The notes: generated by a model from the letters alone, not told the origin. A stretch of DNA of 64,000 bases from JAKVBH01 sp049800955 (GCF_049800955.1 NZ_JBNAGA010000002.1:1-64000); one strand, 5' to 3'. Positions 1 through 15,227 are shown, numbered from the stretch's first letter. Made by a program: numbers and translations.

Positions 1-49
1 GTGCCGCGCCGGGAGGGGCTGTCTTGTGGGTTTGCATCTCGCTGAAAGT

Positions 50-81
50 AAAAGCGCGTCCGGACAGGGCGCGTTTTGTTT
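50..81 (+). terminator. Hairpin with T-rich tail downstream of tuf copy A
   Basis: A seven-pair stem (55-61 with 67-73, one G-T pair) around a five-base loop is followed by TTTTGTTTT. It is best oriented for transcripts arriving on the plus strand from outside the window, but adenines on the left side could let it work in the other direction too. The same hairpin occurs at 31979-32010. Confidence 0.55.
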
Positions 82-178
82 TGGTTGCTCCCGGGTGGGG
101 CGGGGCTGCGGTCTTGGGCGATTTTTCCCAGAAGCCACTGCCAGCCGCGTGCCAAACAAAGGTGTTGTTTCATACGTG

Positions 179-209
179 AAAAGGCCGCCCGGGTGGGGCG
201 GCCTTTTTT
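179..209. terminator. Bidirectional terminator of tuf copy A
   Basis: An eight-pair perfect GC stem (183-190 with 196-203) has a five-base loop and is flanked by AAAA on the left and TTTTTT on the right. It can therefore terminate tuf transcripts on the minus strand as well as opposing transcripts. It lies about 100 bases past the tuf stop codon and is repeated at 32108-32138. Confidence 0.8.
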
Positions 210-310
210 GGTTTTCCCAGAATGTCGAGTGTGTGGGCTCTCAGGCGCTTTTCTTCGAAAAGCCCTTGCCGCCCACCCTCCGTGTTTGGGCTGACGCCCA
301 AGCCACGGTG

Positions 311-1486
<1,176 letters not shown>

Positions 1487-1564
1487 GATGGCCTCCTTGA
1501 TGTGTGTTGGCGTGCATTTGCCCGCCAAACGGTTGGGGGCGGGCGGCCCACGCCGCCCCGCCGT

Positions 1565-3682
1565 TTATGCGAATTTCGCTTGGATCTCTTCAGAGATGTT
1601 CTGCGGAACCGGATCGTAATGGTCGAACTGCATCGTAAACTGCGCGCGGCCCGACGACATGGAGCGCAGGTTGTTGATGTAGCCGAACATATTGGCCAGC
1701 GGCACGAACGCGTCGATGGCAATGGCATTGCCGCGCGGTTCCTGACCGGAAACCTGCCCACGACGGGAGGTCAGGTCGCCAATGATACCACCGGTGTATT
1801 CTTCCGGTGTGATCACTTCCACCTTCATGATCGGCTCGAGCAGCTTGGCGCCGGCTTTCTTCATGCCTTCGCGCATGCCCATGCGGGCAGCGATTTCGAA
1901 GGCAAGAACGCTGGAGTCCACATCGTGGAACTTGCCATCGATCAGGGCCACTTTGAAGTCGATCACAGGGAAGCCCGCGAGCGGACCGCTGTCCATGACG
2001 GACTGGATGCCCTTCTCAACACCGGGGATGTATTCCTTGGGAACAGCACCACCGACGATGCGGCTCTCGAAGGAATAACCTTCGCCCGGCTCTGTTGGCG
2101 TGATGATGAGCTTGACCTCGGCGAACTGACCGGAGCCACCCGATTGCTTCTTGTGGGTATAGGTGTGCTCGACCTCGTGACCAATGGTCTCGCGGTAGGC
2201 CACCTGCGGCGCACCAATGTTGGCTTCCACTTTGAACTCACGCTTGAGACGATCCACGAGGATGTCGAGGTGAAGTTCGCCCATGCCTTTCATGATGGTC
2301 TGACCGGACTCGATGTCGGTCTCCACACGGAAAGAGGGATCCTCGGCTGCCAGACGCTGCAGACCCTGAGACATTTTCTCCTGGTCGTTTTTCGTCTTGG
2401 GTTCGACGGCGATCTCGATCACGGGATCGGGGAAAGTCATCGTCTCGAGGACAACGGGCTCTTTGGGGTCGGACAGCGTGTCACCAGTCGTGGTGTCTTT
2501 CAGACCCGCAAGCGCGATGATGTCGCCGGCAAATGCCTCTTCGATCTCTTCGCGGTTGTTGGAGTGCATCATCATCATACGACCGATGCGCTCTTTCTTG
2601 CCCTTGGTGGAGTTCAGGATCGTGTCACCCTTGTTCATCGTACCGGAGTAGATGCGGGTAAAGGTGAGCGAGCCCACGAAGGGGTCGTTCATGATCTTGA
2701 ACGCGAGGCCGGAGAAGGCCATGTCGTCATCCGCGCGGCGCGCGATATCGCGAACTTCGTCCTCATCGCCGGGCGCAAAGCCCATGTAGTCGACAACGTC
2801 GAGCGGGCTCGGCAGGTAGTCGATCACAGCGTTGAGCAGCGGCTGAACGCCCTTGTTCTTGAACGCAGAACCGCCCAGAACAGGCACGAAGGACATGTTG
2901 AGCGTACCCATCCGCAGCAGCTTGCGCAGCGTCGGGACGTCGGGCTCATTGCCTTCGAGATATTCTTCCATCGCAGCGTCGTCTTGCTCGACGGCGGCTT
3001 CGATCATCTTCTCGCGCCATTCGGCGGCCATGTCGGCCAGATCCGCACGGATCGGAGCTTTGATCCAGGACGCGCCCAGATCTTCACCCTGCCAGAGCCA
3101 TTCTTCCATGGTCACGAGATCGATCAGGCCTTCCAGCTCTGTCTCGGCGCCAATCGGAATGCCAACGGGCACAGCGCGTGCGCCGGTGCGGTCTTCGATC
3201 ATGTTGACACAGTTGAAGAAATCCGCACCGATCTTGTCCATCTTGTTGACGAACACCATCCGCGGAACCTTGTAACGGTCAGCCTGGCGCCAAACGGTTT
3301 CTGTCTGGGGCTCAACACCAGCGTTGGCGTCAAGCACACAAACGGCACCATCGAGAACCGCGAGCGAACGCTCGACTTCAATCGTGAAGTCAACGTGGCC
3401 AGGAGTGTCGATGATGTTCAGGCGGTGCTTGGGGGTATCGGCGGTCTGACCGTCCTCGGTGCGCTCCCAGAAGGTGGTCGTCGCAGCGGAGGTAATGGTG
3501 ATCCCGCGTTCCTGCTCCTGCTCCATCCAGTCCATGGTGGCGGCACCATCGTGCACCTCACCAATGTTGTGGGATTTACCAGTGTAGTACAGGATCCGTT
3601 CCGAGCAAGTCGTCTTGCCTGCATCGATGTGGGCCATAATGCCGAAATTGCGGTAAAGTTCGAGGGGATACTCGCGTGCCAT
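1565..3682 (-). CDS. fusA: Elongation factor G
   Basis: GTPase that drives translocation of tRNA and mRNA after peptide bond formation and acts with RRF in ribosome recycling. The 705-residue protein starts MAREYPLELYRNFGIM, has P-loop AHIDAGKTT near residue 17, DTPGHVDFT near 90 and NKMDK near 145, then the usual EF-G domains II-V. Full length. GAGGAAG lies upstream of the ATG. It follows rpsG by 15 bases and precedes tuf, the conserved str operon order. Confidence 0.98.
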   Translation of the reverse strand: MAREYPLELYRNFGIMAHIDAGKTTCSERILYYTGKSHNIGEVHDGAATMDWMEQEQERGITITSAATTTFWERTEDGQTADTPKHRLNIIDTPGHVDFTIEVERSLAVLDGAVCVLDANAGVEPQTETVWRQADRYKVPRMVFVNKMDKIGADFFNCVNMIEDRTGARAVPVGIPIGAETELEGLIDLVTMEEWLWQGEDLGASWIKAPIRADLADMAAEWREKMIEAAVEQDDAAMEEYLEGNEPDVPTLRKLLRMGTLNMSFVPVLGGSAFKNKGVQPLLNAVIDYLPSPLDVVDYMGFAPGDEDEVRDIARRADDDMAFSGLAFKIMNDPFVGSLTFTRIYSGTMNKGDTILNSTKGKKERIGRMMMMHSNNREEIEEAFAGDIIALAGLKDTTTGDTLSDPKEPVVLETMTFPDPVIEIAVEPKTKNDQEKMSQGLQRLAAEDPSFRVETDIESGQTIMKGMGELHLDILVDRLKREFKVEANIGAPQVAYRETIGHEVEHTYTHKKQSGGSGQFAEVKLIITPTEPGEGYSFESRIVGGAVPKEYIPGVEKGIQSVMDSGPLAGFPVIDFKVALIDGKFHDVDSSVLAFEIAARMGMREGMKKAGAKLLEPIMKVEVITPEEYTGGIIGDLTSRRGQVSGQEPRGNAIAIDAFVPLANMFGYINNLRSMSSGRAQFTMQFDHYDPVPQNISEEIQAKFA

Positions 3683-3697
3683 TGGGTCTGCTTCCTC

Positions 3698-4168
3698 TTA
3701 CCAGCGGTAGTGGCTGAACGCTTTGTTCGCGTCGGCCATCTTGTGTGTATCTTCACGCTTCTTCACGGCTGCACCACGGGATTGCACAGCATCCAGCAGC
3801 TCGCCCGCGAGGCGCTCTTCCATCGTGTTCTCGTTGCGCGCGCGCGATGCGTTGATCAGCCAGCGGATGGCCAGAGCCTCGCGGCGTTCAGGGCGCACTT
3901 CGACGGGCACCTGATATGTCGCACCACCCACACGGCGCGAGCGGACTTCGACCGAGGGTTTGATGTTGTCCAGAGCTTCGTGGAAGAGCTCGACAGGCGC
4001 GCGCTTCACTTTGGTCTCAACGCGGTCCAGCGCGTTGTAGACGATGCGCTCAGCGACGGATTTCTTACCGTCGATCATCAGGTTGTTCATAAATTTCGTC
4101 AGAACCTTATCGCCATATTTGGCGTCAGGCAGAACTTCGCGTTTTTCAGCGGCGTGACGGCGTGACAT
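3698..4168 (-). CDS. rpsG: 30S ribosomal protein S7
   Basis: Primary 16S rRNA-binding protein that nucleates assembly of the 30S head and lies near the exit site. The 156 residues are standard length, start MSRRHAAEKREVLPD and contain the S7 motif region with KFMNNLMIDGKKSVAERIVY. It lies between rpsL (about 100 bases upstream) and fusA (15 bases downstream) in the str operon. In other bacteria S7 represses this operon through the rpsL-rpsG spacer; the 99-base spacer here is compatible with that but I did not fold it. Confidence 0.98.
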   Translation of the reverse strand: MSRRHAAEKREVLPDAKYGDKVLTKFMNNLMIDGKKSVAERIVYNALDRVETKVKRAPVELFHEALDNIKPSVEVRSRRVGGATYQVPVEVRPERREALAIRWLINASRARNENTMEERLAGELLDAVQSRGAAVKKREDTHKMADANKAFSHYRW

Positions 4169-4267
4169 ATCGTGTCTTCCTTCAATCTTGTCTCTGCGCG
4201 CCTCAGGTCACCCCCGAGGCCTCTGTGAAAGAGGGGCCGGGCAGATGCGCCCGGACAGCGGGGTGAA

Positions 4268-4639
4268 TTACTTGGGACGCTTGGCGCCGTACTTGGAGCG
4301 GCGTTGCTTCCGATCCTTGACGCCTTGCGTATCGAGCACGCCGCGCAGGATGTGGTAACGCACACCGGGAAGGTCTTTCACACGGCCGCCACGGATGAGC
4401 ACAACGGAGTGCTCCTGTAGGTTGTGGCTCTCACCGGGGATATAGGAGATGACCTCGAAGCCATTGGTCAGGCGCACCTTGGCCACTTTCCGCATCGCCG
4501 AGTTCGGCTTCTTCGGTGTGGTGGTATAGACGCGCGTACAGACGCCACGCTTCTGCGGGTTCCCCTCGAGGTGAAGGGATTTCGAACGTTTGACTTTGGG
4601 CTGACGCGGCTTGCGGATCAGCTGCTGGATCGTTGGCAT
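4268..4639 (-). CDS. rpsL: 30S ribosomal protein S12
   Basis: Decoding-centre protein of the small subunit and the classic site of streptomycin-resistance changes. It has 123 residues starting MPTIQQLIRKPRQPK, with the conserved TPKKPNSAMRKVAKVRL segment near residues 40-56 and the GGRVKDLPGVRYH loop near 92-104. The open frame extends eight codons further upstream, but the start used here is the one shared by all S12 proteins. First gene of the str operon; the leader from the predicted promoter is about 225 bases. Confidence 0.97.
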   Translation of the reverse strand: MPTIQQLIRKPRQPKVKRSKSLHLEGNPQKRGVCTRVYTTTPKKPNSAMRKVAKVRLTNGFEVISYIPGESHNLQEHSVVLIRGGRVKDLPGVRYHILRGVLDTQGVKDRKQRRSKYGAKRPK

Positions 4640-4869
4640 AGAGGTCTCTTCCTCGTCTCTCACATATGTGGCGCAAGGCGATGCTCGCGCAAATTTCGTT
4701 GCTCACTCGCCCTGCGCGTCCGCAAAACGACAAAAATCCGCGACGCTCCCGTACCGAGGTGAGCGTGGCGGGTGAAGTTCAGAGGATCGGGGCGCGCATT
4801 GGCCCGGATCATGACCGCTTCAGTTCTGATTTCGGCAGCGGAGATGACCTACCGAGCCGGATGAGCGCG

Positions 4870-4898
4870 CGTATAGGGGGAGTCGGAGACGGTGTCAA
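4870..4898 (-). promoter_or_regulatory. Promoter of the str operon (rpsL-rpsG-fusA-tuf)
   Basis: On the minus strand a perfect -35 TTGACA (4893-4898) is followed, after exactly 17 bases, by -10 TATACG (4870-4875). This is the best sigma-70-like match I saw in the window and it faces rpsL. The remaining bases of the 4640-4972 gap are the rpsL leader on one strand and the upstream region of the plus-strand glycosyltransferase-like gene; I see no gene there. Confidence 0.75.
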
Positions 4899-4972
4899 CA
4901 GCCCGGCCCCGCTTGCAGGGCCAGCACTGCGCTGACATGATGCGGTATTGATATCGCTCCTGGACAGATACC

Positions 4973-5803
4973 ATGCAAGTCATTGGATTATGCCGTTTCT
5001 CCTACCCTGCATTTGGCGGCTTTCAAGTCGAACACGCAACCATCGAAGAGCGTCGCGCCTATCTTTATGCCGCGCCCCGCATGGAGGAACGGTTCAGCTT
5101 CTTTGAAGCCATCACCCTGCCTTCCATTGCCGCGCAGACGGACGAGGATTTTACCTTCGTCATCGTCATCGGAGACGATCTGCCCGCGCCCTATCACACG
5201 CGCCTGATGGACCTTGTCTCAAGCGTGCCGCAGATCAAGGTGCGCGCCTATGAACCGGGCAATCACCGGGACGTCATGCAGCGCGCCATCAACGCCGAGC
5301 GCGATATGGAGCAGCTCTGTTTGCAGTTCCGGCATGACGATGACGATGCCGTCGCCGTGACATTCATTCAAAACCTGCGCGAAACCGTGGATGACGTGCG
5401 CCCGCTTGTGGCGCGACACCGGCTTGTAGGGTTTGATTTCAACCGGGGATTCGTCGCGCGGCCCGATGCCATCGGGATCAGCGCCGAAGAACAGGTCACG
5501 CCCTATTGGGGCGTGGCTCTGGCGATGTCCGTGCGTCCTTTCGTGAAGCAAACGATCATGAATTTCGGGCATGCGCGGCTCAATCGTTTCATGCCGACCG
5601 TCACGCTGACGGATGAGCCAATGTATGTCCGCGGACATAACGACCACAACGACTCGCGGCAGAAATCCCATGTGCAACCGGTCGAGCTCTCGCGTCTGGA
5701 TCGCCTCGGCGAGGACCTGTTCCGCGAGACGTTCAATATCTGCTCAGACAACGTCCGCCGGGTTTTTCGTGCGATGCCGCGTTTCCCGCGTGAGGGTGAA
5801 TAG
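4973..5803 (+). CDS. Putative rhamnosyltransferase-like glycosyltransferase
   Basis: A 276-residue protein resembling the putative rhamnosyl transferase family, with a GT-A-like N-terminus. Visible features are MQVIGLCRFSYP, a repeated aromatic/basic stretch (AYLYAAPRMEERFSFFEAITLP near residues 27-48 in pieces) and the acidic cluster RHDDDDAV near residue 119, which may be the metal/nucleotide-sugar motif. No signal peptide or membrane segment, so cytoplasmic. It is the only plus-strand gene in the ribosomal block and its last 60 bases overlap the 3' end of the opposite EamA gene. The acceptor is unknown; the sugar assignment rests on family resemblance only. Confidence 0.7.
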   Translation: MQVIGLCRFSYPAFGGFQVEHATIEERRAYLYAAPRMEERFSFFEAITLPSIAAQTDEDFTFVIVIGDDLPAPYHTRLMDLVSSVPQIKVRAYEPGNHRDVMQRAINAERDMEQLCLQFRHDDDDAVAVTFIQNLRETVDDVRPLVARHRLVGFDFNRGFVARPDAIGISAEEQVTPYWGVALAMSVRPFVKQTIMNFGHARLNRFMPTVTLTDEPMYVRGHNDHNDSRQKSHVQPVELSRLDRLGEDLFRETFNICSDNVRRVFRAMPRFPREGE

Positions 5804-6628
5804 GCCCGTCACCACGATCAGCACGGCCCCCATGATGATCATCGGCTCCGGCCAATCACCAAAGACAAACCATCCCAGCACCAAGGCCCAGATCAACGCG
5901 GTGTAGCGGAACGGGGCAATGAAGCTTATTTCGCCCACCCGCATGACCATGACGGAGAACAGATATCCTCCGAGAATGAAGACTGCGGAGGCCACGATAT
6001 AGATCCCGTTGAGCGGAGAAATCTCGGCCCATCCCTGCCCCAGACTTGCAACCCCGGCAAAACAGGTCACAGCGACAGCGGCCGCAAGCGTGACCAGAAG
6101 TGACGGAACAGAGCGGCTCATCCGCCGGGTGGCCAGATCGCGGATCGTGACAAACACCACCGCAATCAACGCATAGATGGACCAGACGTTGAAGCCCTCG
6201 GTCCCCGGCTGGACGATCAGAACCATGCCCAGAAAGCCAATCCCGATAGCCAACCAACGCCGCCACCCAACAGCTTCCCCAAAAAACATCGCAGCGCCCA
6301 TGGTCACCGTCAGAGGCAGGACCTGCAAGATCGCCGTGACATTGGCCAGCGGCATATTGAAAAGCGCCGTCAGGAAGAAATAAGCCGCGCCGATTTCCGC
6401 GCCGGACCGGATGCCGATCAACGTCCAGTCGTGGCGCGTGACCTGCCCGCGCAGCGCACCCAGAGACCGAGCAAGGCCGTAGAGCAAGAACGAGGCCAGA
6501 ATGCCGCGTACAAACAGCAGTTGCATCAACGGCACTGCGCCACCCGTCAGCTTCAGCAGCGCATCATTCATCGTAAAAGCGGCCATCGAGGCCATCATCA
6601 AACAGGCGCCGCGAACATTCGGTGACAT
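5744..6628 (-). CDS. EamA/DMT-family inner membrane transporter
   Basis: A 294-residue drug/metabolite-type permease. About ten hydrophobic segments are visible, arranged as two EamA repeats: the first from residue 5 (ACLMMASMAAFTMNDALLKL) and the second from about 150. Such proteins export amino acids, nucleosides or drugs; the substrate cannot be read here. It stands alone between the hairpin at 6659 and the end of the glycosyltransferase-like gene, overlapping the latter tail-to-tail by 60 bases. Start is ATG at 6628; I saw no strong ribosome-binding site. Confidence 0.88.
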   Translation of the reverse strand: MSPNVRGACLMMASMAAFTMNDALLKLTGGAVPLMQLLFVRGILASFLLYGLARSLGALRGQVTRHDWTLIGIRSGAEIGAAYFFLTALFNMPLANVTAILQVLPLTVTMGAAMFFGEAVGWRRWLAIGIGFLGMVLIVQPGTEGFNVWSIYALIAVVFVTIRDLATRRMSRSVPSLLVTLAAAVAVTCFAGVASLGQGWAEISPLNGIYIVASAVFILGGYLFSVMVMRVGEISFIAPFRYTALIWALVLGWFVFGDWPEPMIIMGAVLIVVTGLFTLTRETRHRTKNPADVV

Positions 6629-6658
6629 ACGCCATTACTGGACCAGTTCGCGCACAAA

Positions 6659-6690
6659 GAAAAGCACTCGTTAAAGGCGAGTGCTTTTTC
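6659..6690. terminator. Hairpin between EamA gene and rpoC
   Basis: A stem of AAAGCACTCG with its complement, around a short TTAAAGG loop, is followed by TTTTT on the plus strand and has AAA on the other side. It can act as a bidirectional terminator, insulating the EamA gene from rpoC read-through. Confidence 0.65.
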
Positions 6691-6719
6691 GTGCCTGTCC
6701 GCTGCCCGCATCTTTGCAA

Positions 6720-6748
6720 CAAAAAAGGCCCGCCGTTGGGCGGGCCTT
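6720..6748 (-). terminator. Rho-independent terminator of rpoBC
   Basis: A strong GC stem (about 6725-6734 with 6739-6748, four-base loop) is followed on the minus strand by TTTTTT. It lies 20 bases after the rpoC stop codon, so it ends the rplJL-rpoBC transcript. Confidence 0.85.
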
Positions 6749-6768
6749 CTCGAAAGTATTCAGACGTC

Positions 6769-11001
<4,233 letters not shown>

Positions 11002-11072
11002 TCTCAATTCCTTAAAAGGCTGTGCGGTGGGGCGGGCACATCCCGCCCCGGGCGATGTGAGCGGTGGGCCGG

Positions 11073-14000
11073 TTACTCAGCCGCGATCCCGCCTTCGTCG
11101 TCCTCCGCATCCAGGAGTTCCATGTTGAGGCCGAGGCCGCGGACTTCTTTGACGAGAACGTTGAAGCTCTCCGGCACACCGGCCTCAAAGTTGTCCTCAC
11201 CTTTGACGATGCTTTCATAGACCTTGGTCCGGCCAGCAACGTCATCCGACTTCACCGTCAGCATTTCCTGCAGGGTGTAGGCGGCGCCGTAAGCTTCCAG
11301 AGCCCAGACTTCCATCTCCCCGAAGCGCTGACCACCGAACTGAGCCTTACCACCCAGCGGCTGCTGTGTGACGAGGGAGTACGGGCCCGTGGAGCGGGCG
11401 TGGATCTTGTCATCGACAAGGTGGTGCAGCTTGAGCAGGTACTTGACCCCGACAGTCACAGGGCGCGCGAATTGCTCGCCCGAGCGGCCGTCAAACAGGA
11501 TCGACTGACCCGAGGTGTCAAAGCCCGCACGCACCAGCGCGTCGTTCACATCGGCCTCTTTCGCGCCGTCAAAGACAGGCGTCGCAATCGGCACACCGTG
11601 GGAGACATTGCCTGCCGCCTCGATGAGGTCTTCCTCGCCCATGGACTGGAAGCCTTCCTCGTAGACCTCATCTCCATAAGCGATCCGCAGCGCTTCGCGC
11701 ACAGGGGTCAGATCGCCGGAGCGACGGTAATCCTGCAGCGCCTCGTCGACCTGGATGCCCAAGCCGCGCGCGGCCCAACCCATATGCGTCTCAAGGATCT
11801 GACCGACATTCATGCGCGAGGGCACGCCCAACGGGTTCAGACAGAAATCGACCGGGGTGCCATCGGCGAGGAACGGCATGTCCTCCATGGGCACCACTTT
11901 CGAGATCACACCCTTGTTGCCGTGACGGCCGGCCATCTTGTCGCCCGGCTGCAGCTTGCGCTTCACGGCGATGAAGACCTTGACCATCTTCATCACACCC
12001 GGGGGCAGATCGTCGCCGCGACGGACTTTCTCGACCTTGTCCTCGAAACGGGCATCGAGCGCGCGTTTCTGCACCTCGTATTGCTCGTTGAGGGCTTCGA
12101 CGATTTGCGCGTCCTGCTCTTCTTCGAGGGCCAGCTGCCACCAATGGCTGCGCGGCAGGCTGTCGAGAAGCTCCTCGGTGATCTCGGAATTCGAGCGCAC
12201 CCCTTTGGGGCCTTTCACGGCAACCTTGCCCAGCACGAGGCCGCGCAGGCGGGCGTAGATGTTGCGATCCAGAATGGCGAGCTCGTCGTCCCGGTCACGG
12301 GCAAGACGCTCGACTTCTTCGCGCTCGATCTGCAGCGCACGTTCATCTTTTTCCACACCGTGGCGGTTAAAGACACGCACTTCCACGACCGTCCCGAAGT
12401 CACCCGGCTTCACGCGCAGCGAGGTATCGCGCACGTCGGAGGCTTTCTCACCGAAGATGGCGCGCAGGAGTTTTTCCTCCGGTGTCATCGGGCTCTCGCC
12501 CTTCGGTGTGATCTTGCCCACGAGGATATCGCCCGGCTCCACATCGGCACCGATGTAGACGATGCCCGCCTCGTCGAGGTTGCGCAGGGCTTCCTCGCCG
12601 ACGTTGGGGATATCGCGGGTGATCTCTTCCGGCCCAAGCTTGGTATCACGGGCGGCAACCTCGAATTCCTCGATATGGATCGAGGTAAAGACGTCATCAC
12701 GCGCGATGCGCTCGGAGATCAGGATCGAGTCCTCATAATTGTAGCCGTTCCAGGGCATGAAGGCGACGACGACGTTCTTGCCGAGCGCCAGCTCACCAAG
12801 ATCCGTGGACGGACCATCAGCGATGACCTCGCCCTTGGACACGGTCTGACCCACCTTCACCAGCGGACGCTGGTTGATACAGGTGTTCTGGTTGGAACGC
12901 TGGAACTTTCGCATGCGGTGGATATCCACGCCTGCATCGCCCAGCTCGAGGTCTTCCGTGGCCCGGATCACGATCCGTGTCGCGTCGACCTGATCGACGA
13001 TACCGCCGCGCGCCGCTGTGATCGCAGCGCCGGAATCGCGCGCCACAACCTCTTCGATCCCGGTGCCCACAAGGGGCGCCTCGGAGCGAAGCGTCGGCAC
13101 GGCCTGACGTTGCATGTTCGAGCCCATCAAAGCGCGGTTGGCGTCGTCATTCTCAAGGAAGGGAATGAGCGAGGCCGCGACCGAGACCAGCTGCTTGGGC
13201 GAGACATCGATCAGATCGACATTCTCGTTGGGCGCCAGCGTGTAGTCACCATTTTGACGGGTCGAGACCAGATCGTTCACGAACTTGCCGTTCTCATCGA
13301 GATTGGCGTTGGCCTGGGCCACCGTGTGCCGCTGTTCTTCCGTGGCGGACATGTAGCTGACCTCATCGGTCACGACACCGTTTTCCACCTTGCGGTAGGG
13401 CGTTTCGATGAAGCCGTACTTGTTCACACGCGCGAAGGTCGCGAGCGAGTTGATCAGACCGATGTTCGGGCCTTCCGGCGTTTCAATCGGGCACATGCGG
13501 CCGTAATGCGTCGCGTGCACGTCACGAACCTCAAAGCCCGCGCGTTCACGTGTCAGACCGCCCGGCCCAAGCGCCGAGAGACGACGCTTGTGCGTGACTT
13601 CCGAGAGCGGGTTGGTCTGGTCCATGAATTGCGACAGCTGCGACGAGCCGAAGAACTCGCGCACCGCAGCAGCGGCAGGCTTTGCGTTGATCAGATCTTG
13701 CGGCATGACCGTGTCGATCTCGACAGAGCTCATCCGCTCCTTGATCGCACGTTCCATACGCAGCAGACCCACGCGATACTGGTTCTCCATCAGCTCGCCA
13801 ACGGAACGAACGCGACGGTTGCCGAGGTGGTCAATATCGTCGATGTCGCCCTTGCCATCGCGCAGCTCGACAAGCGCCTTGATGCACTTGACGATGTCCT
13901 CGCGATCCAGCGTGCGCTGAATGTCGCCTTTGTCGAGCGCAAGGCGCATGTTCATCTTCACGCGGCCCACGGCGGAGAGGTCATAGCGCTCCCCATCGAA

Positions 14001-15227
14001 AAACAGCGTGTCAAAGAGCGCGGAGGCGGCCTCAACGGTGGGCGGCTCGCCCGGGCGCATGACGCGGTAGATATCCATGAGCGCGGTATCGCGGTTCATG
14101 TTCTTATCCTGCGCCATGGTGTTGCGCATGTAGGGGCCAACGGAGATGTTATCGATGTCGAGCACCGGGATCTCGGTGATGCCAGCGTCGAGCAGCTCCT
14201 TGAGCGTCCCGCCGGTTACTTCGCCATCTTTGTCAACTTCCCATGTCAACTCGTCACCGGCTTCGACATAAATCGCGCCGTTCTCTTCGTTGATCATGTC
14301 TTTTGCGGCGAATTTACCGACAATTTGCTCAAACGGGAGCAGCAACTCAGTGACTTTGCCCTCGTCAATCAGCTTCTTGACGGCGCGCGGCGTAACTTTC
14401 TTGCCTGCTTCCGCGATCACCTCGCCTGTGCCCGCGTCGACCAGATCATAGGTCGGGCGCGTGCCGCGCACTCGCTCGGGGAAGAACTTGGTCGCCCAGC
14501 CTTCGCCTTTGCGCAGCGTGTAGCTTACGGTGTCGTAATACGCATCCATGATCGCTTCCTGGTCGAGACCAAGCGCGTAGAGAAGCGTTGTTACGGGAAG
14601 TTTGCGACGACGGTCGATGCGGGCAAAGACGATGTCTTTGGCATCAAATTCAAAGTCGAGCCACGAGCCGCGATAGGGGATAATGCGGCAGGCAAAGAGC
14701 AGCTTGCCCGAGCTGTGCGTCTTGCCTTTGTCGTGGTCGAAAAACACGCCCGGCGAGCGATGCATCTGAGACACGATCACGCGCTCCGTGCCGTTCACCA
14801 CGAAAGTGCCATTCGGCGTCATGAGGGGCATATCCCCCATGAAAACATCCTGTTCCTTGATGTCCTTGACCGATTTCGCGCCTGTGTCTTCATCAACGTC
14901 AAACACGATCAACCGCAGCGTCACCTTGAGCGGCGCGGAGTATGTCAGATCGCGTTGCTGACATTCTTCGACATCAAACTTGGGCTTTTCCAGCGCGTAG
15001 TCGACAAATTCGAGCACGGCTGTCTCATTGAAATCCTTGATCGGAAAGACCGATTGGAAGACGCCTTTAATGCCTTCGCCATCCATAGGCTGAGGCTGAT
15101 CGCCGGATTTCAGGAACAAATCATAAGAGCTTTTCTGAACCTCGATGAGGTTCGGCATCTCAAGAACTTCACGGATCTTGCCATAATAACGACGAAGACG
15201 TTTTTGACCGAGGAAGCTTTGCGCCAT
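11073..15227 (-). CDS. rpoB: DNA-directed RNA polymerase subunit beta
   Basis: Second-largest RNA polymerase subunit, containing the rifampicin pocket. It has about 1384 residues. The rifampicin region reads SSQLSQFMDQTNPLSE and then HKRRLSALGPGGL, without an obvious resistance change at the usual D, H and S positions. Conserved blocks GRHGNKGVISK and PVDFCLNPLGVPSRMN lie toward the C-terminus. The ATG giving MAQSFLGQKRLRRYYGK is chosen over a GTG four codons upstream because it matches the family start. Co-transcribed with rpoC. Confidence 0.98.
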   Translation of the reverse strand: MAQSFLGQKRLRRYYGKIREVLEMPNLIEVQKSSYDLFLKSGDQPQPMDGEGIKGVFQSVFPIKDFNETAVLEFVDYALEKPKFDVEECQQRDLTYSAPLKVTLRLIVFDVDEDTGAKSVKDIKEQDVFMGDMPLMTPNGTFVVNGTERVIVSQMHRSPGVFFDHDKGKTHSSGKLLFACRIIPYRGSWLDFEFDAKDIVFARIDRRRKLPVTTLLYALGLDQEAIMDAYYDTVSYTLRKGEGWATKFFPERVRGTRPTYDLVDAGTGEVIAEAGKKVTPRAVKKLIDEGKVTELLLPFEQIVGKFAAKDMINEENGAIYVEAGDELTWEVDKDGEVTGGTLKELLDAGITEIPVLDIDNISVGPYMRNTMAQDKNMNRDTALMDIYRVMRPGEPPTVEAASALFDTLFFDGERYDLSAVGRVKMNMRLALDKGDIQRTLDREDIVKCIKALVELRDGKGDIDDIDHLGNRRVRSVGELMENQYRVGLLRMERAIKERMSSVEIDTVMPQDLINAKPAAAAVREFFGSSQLSQFMDQTNPLSEVTHKRRLSALGPGGLTRERAGFEVRDVHATHYGRMCPIETPEGPNIGLINSLATFARVNKYGFIETPYRKVENGVVTDEVSYMSATEEQRHTVAQANANLDENGKFVNDLVSTRQNGDYTLAPNENVDLIDVSPKQLVSVAASLIPFLENDDANRALMGSNMQRQAVPTLRSEAPLVGTGIEEVVARDSGAAITAARGGIVDQVDATRIVIRATEDLELGDAGVDIHRMRKFQRSNQNTCINQRPLVKVGQTVSKGEVIADGPSTDLGELALGKNVVVAFMPWNGYNYEDSILISERIARDDVFTSIHIEEFEVAARDTKLGPEEITRDIPNVGEEALRNLDEAGIVYIGADVEPGDILVGKITPKGESPMTPEEKLLRAIFGEKASDVRDTSLRVKPGDFGTVVEVRVFNRHGVEKDERALQIEREEVERLARDRDDELAILDRNIYARLRGLVLGKVAVKGPKGVRSNSEITEELLDSLPRSHWWQLALEEEQDAQIVEALNEQYEVQKRALDARFEDKVEKVRRGDDLPPGVMKMVKVFIAVKRKLQPGDKMAGRHGNKGVISKVVPMEDMPFLADGTPVDFCLNPLGVPSRMNVGQILETHMGWAARGLGIQVDEALQDYRRSGDLTPVREALRIAYGDEVYEEGFQSMGEEDLIEAAGNVSHGVPIATPVFDGAKEADVNDALVRAGFDTSGQSILFDGRSGEQFARPVTVGVKYLLKLHHLVDDKIHARSTGPYSLVTQQPLGGKAQFGGQRFGEMEVWALEAYGAAYTLQEMLTVKSDDVAGRTKVYESIVKGEDNFEAGVPESFNVLVKEVRGLGLNMELLDAEDDEGGIAAE

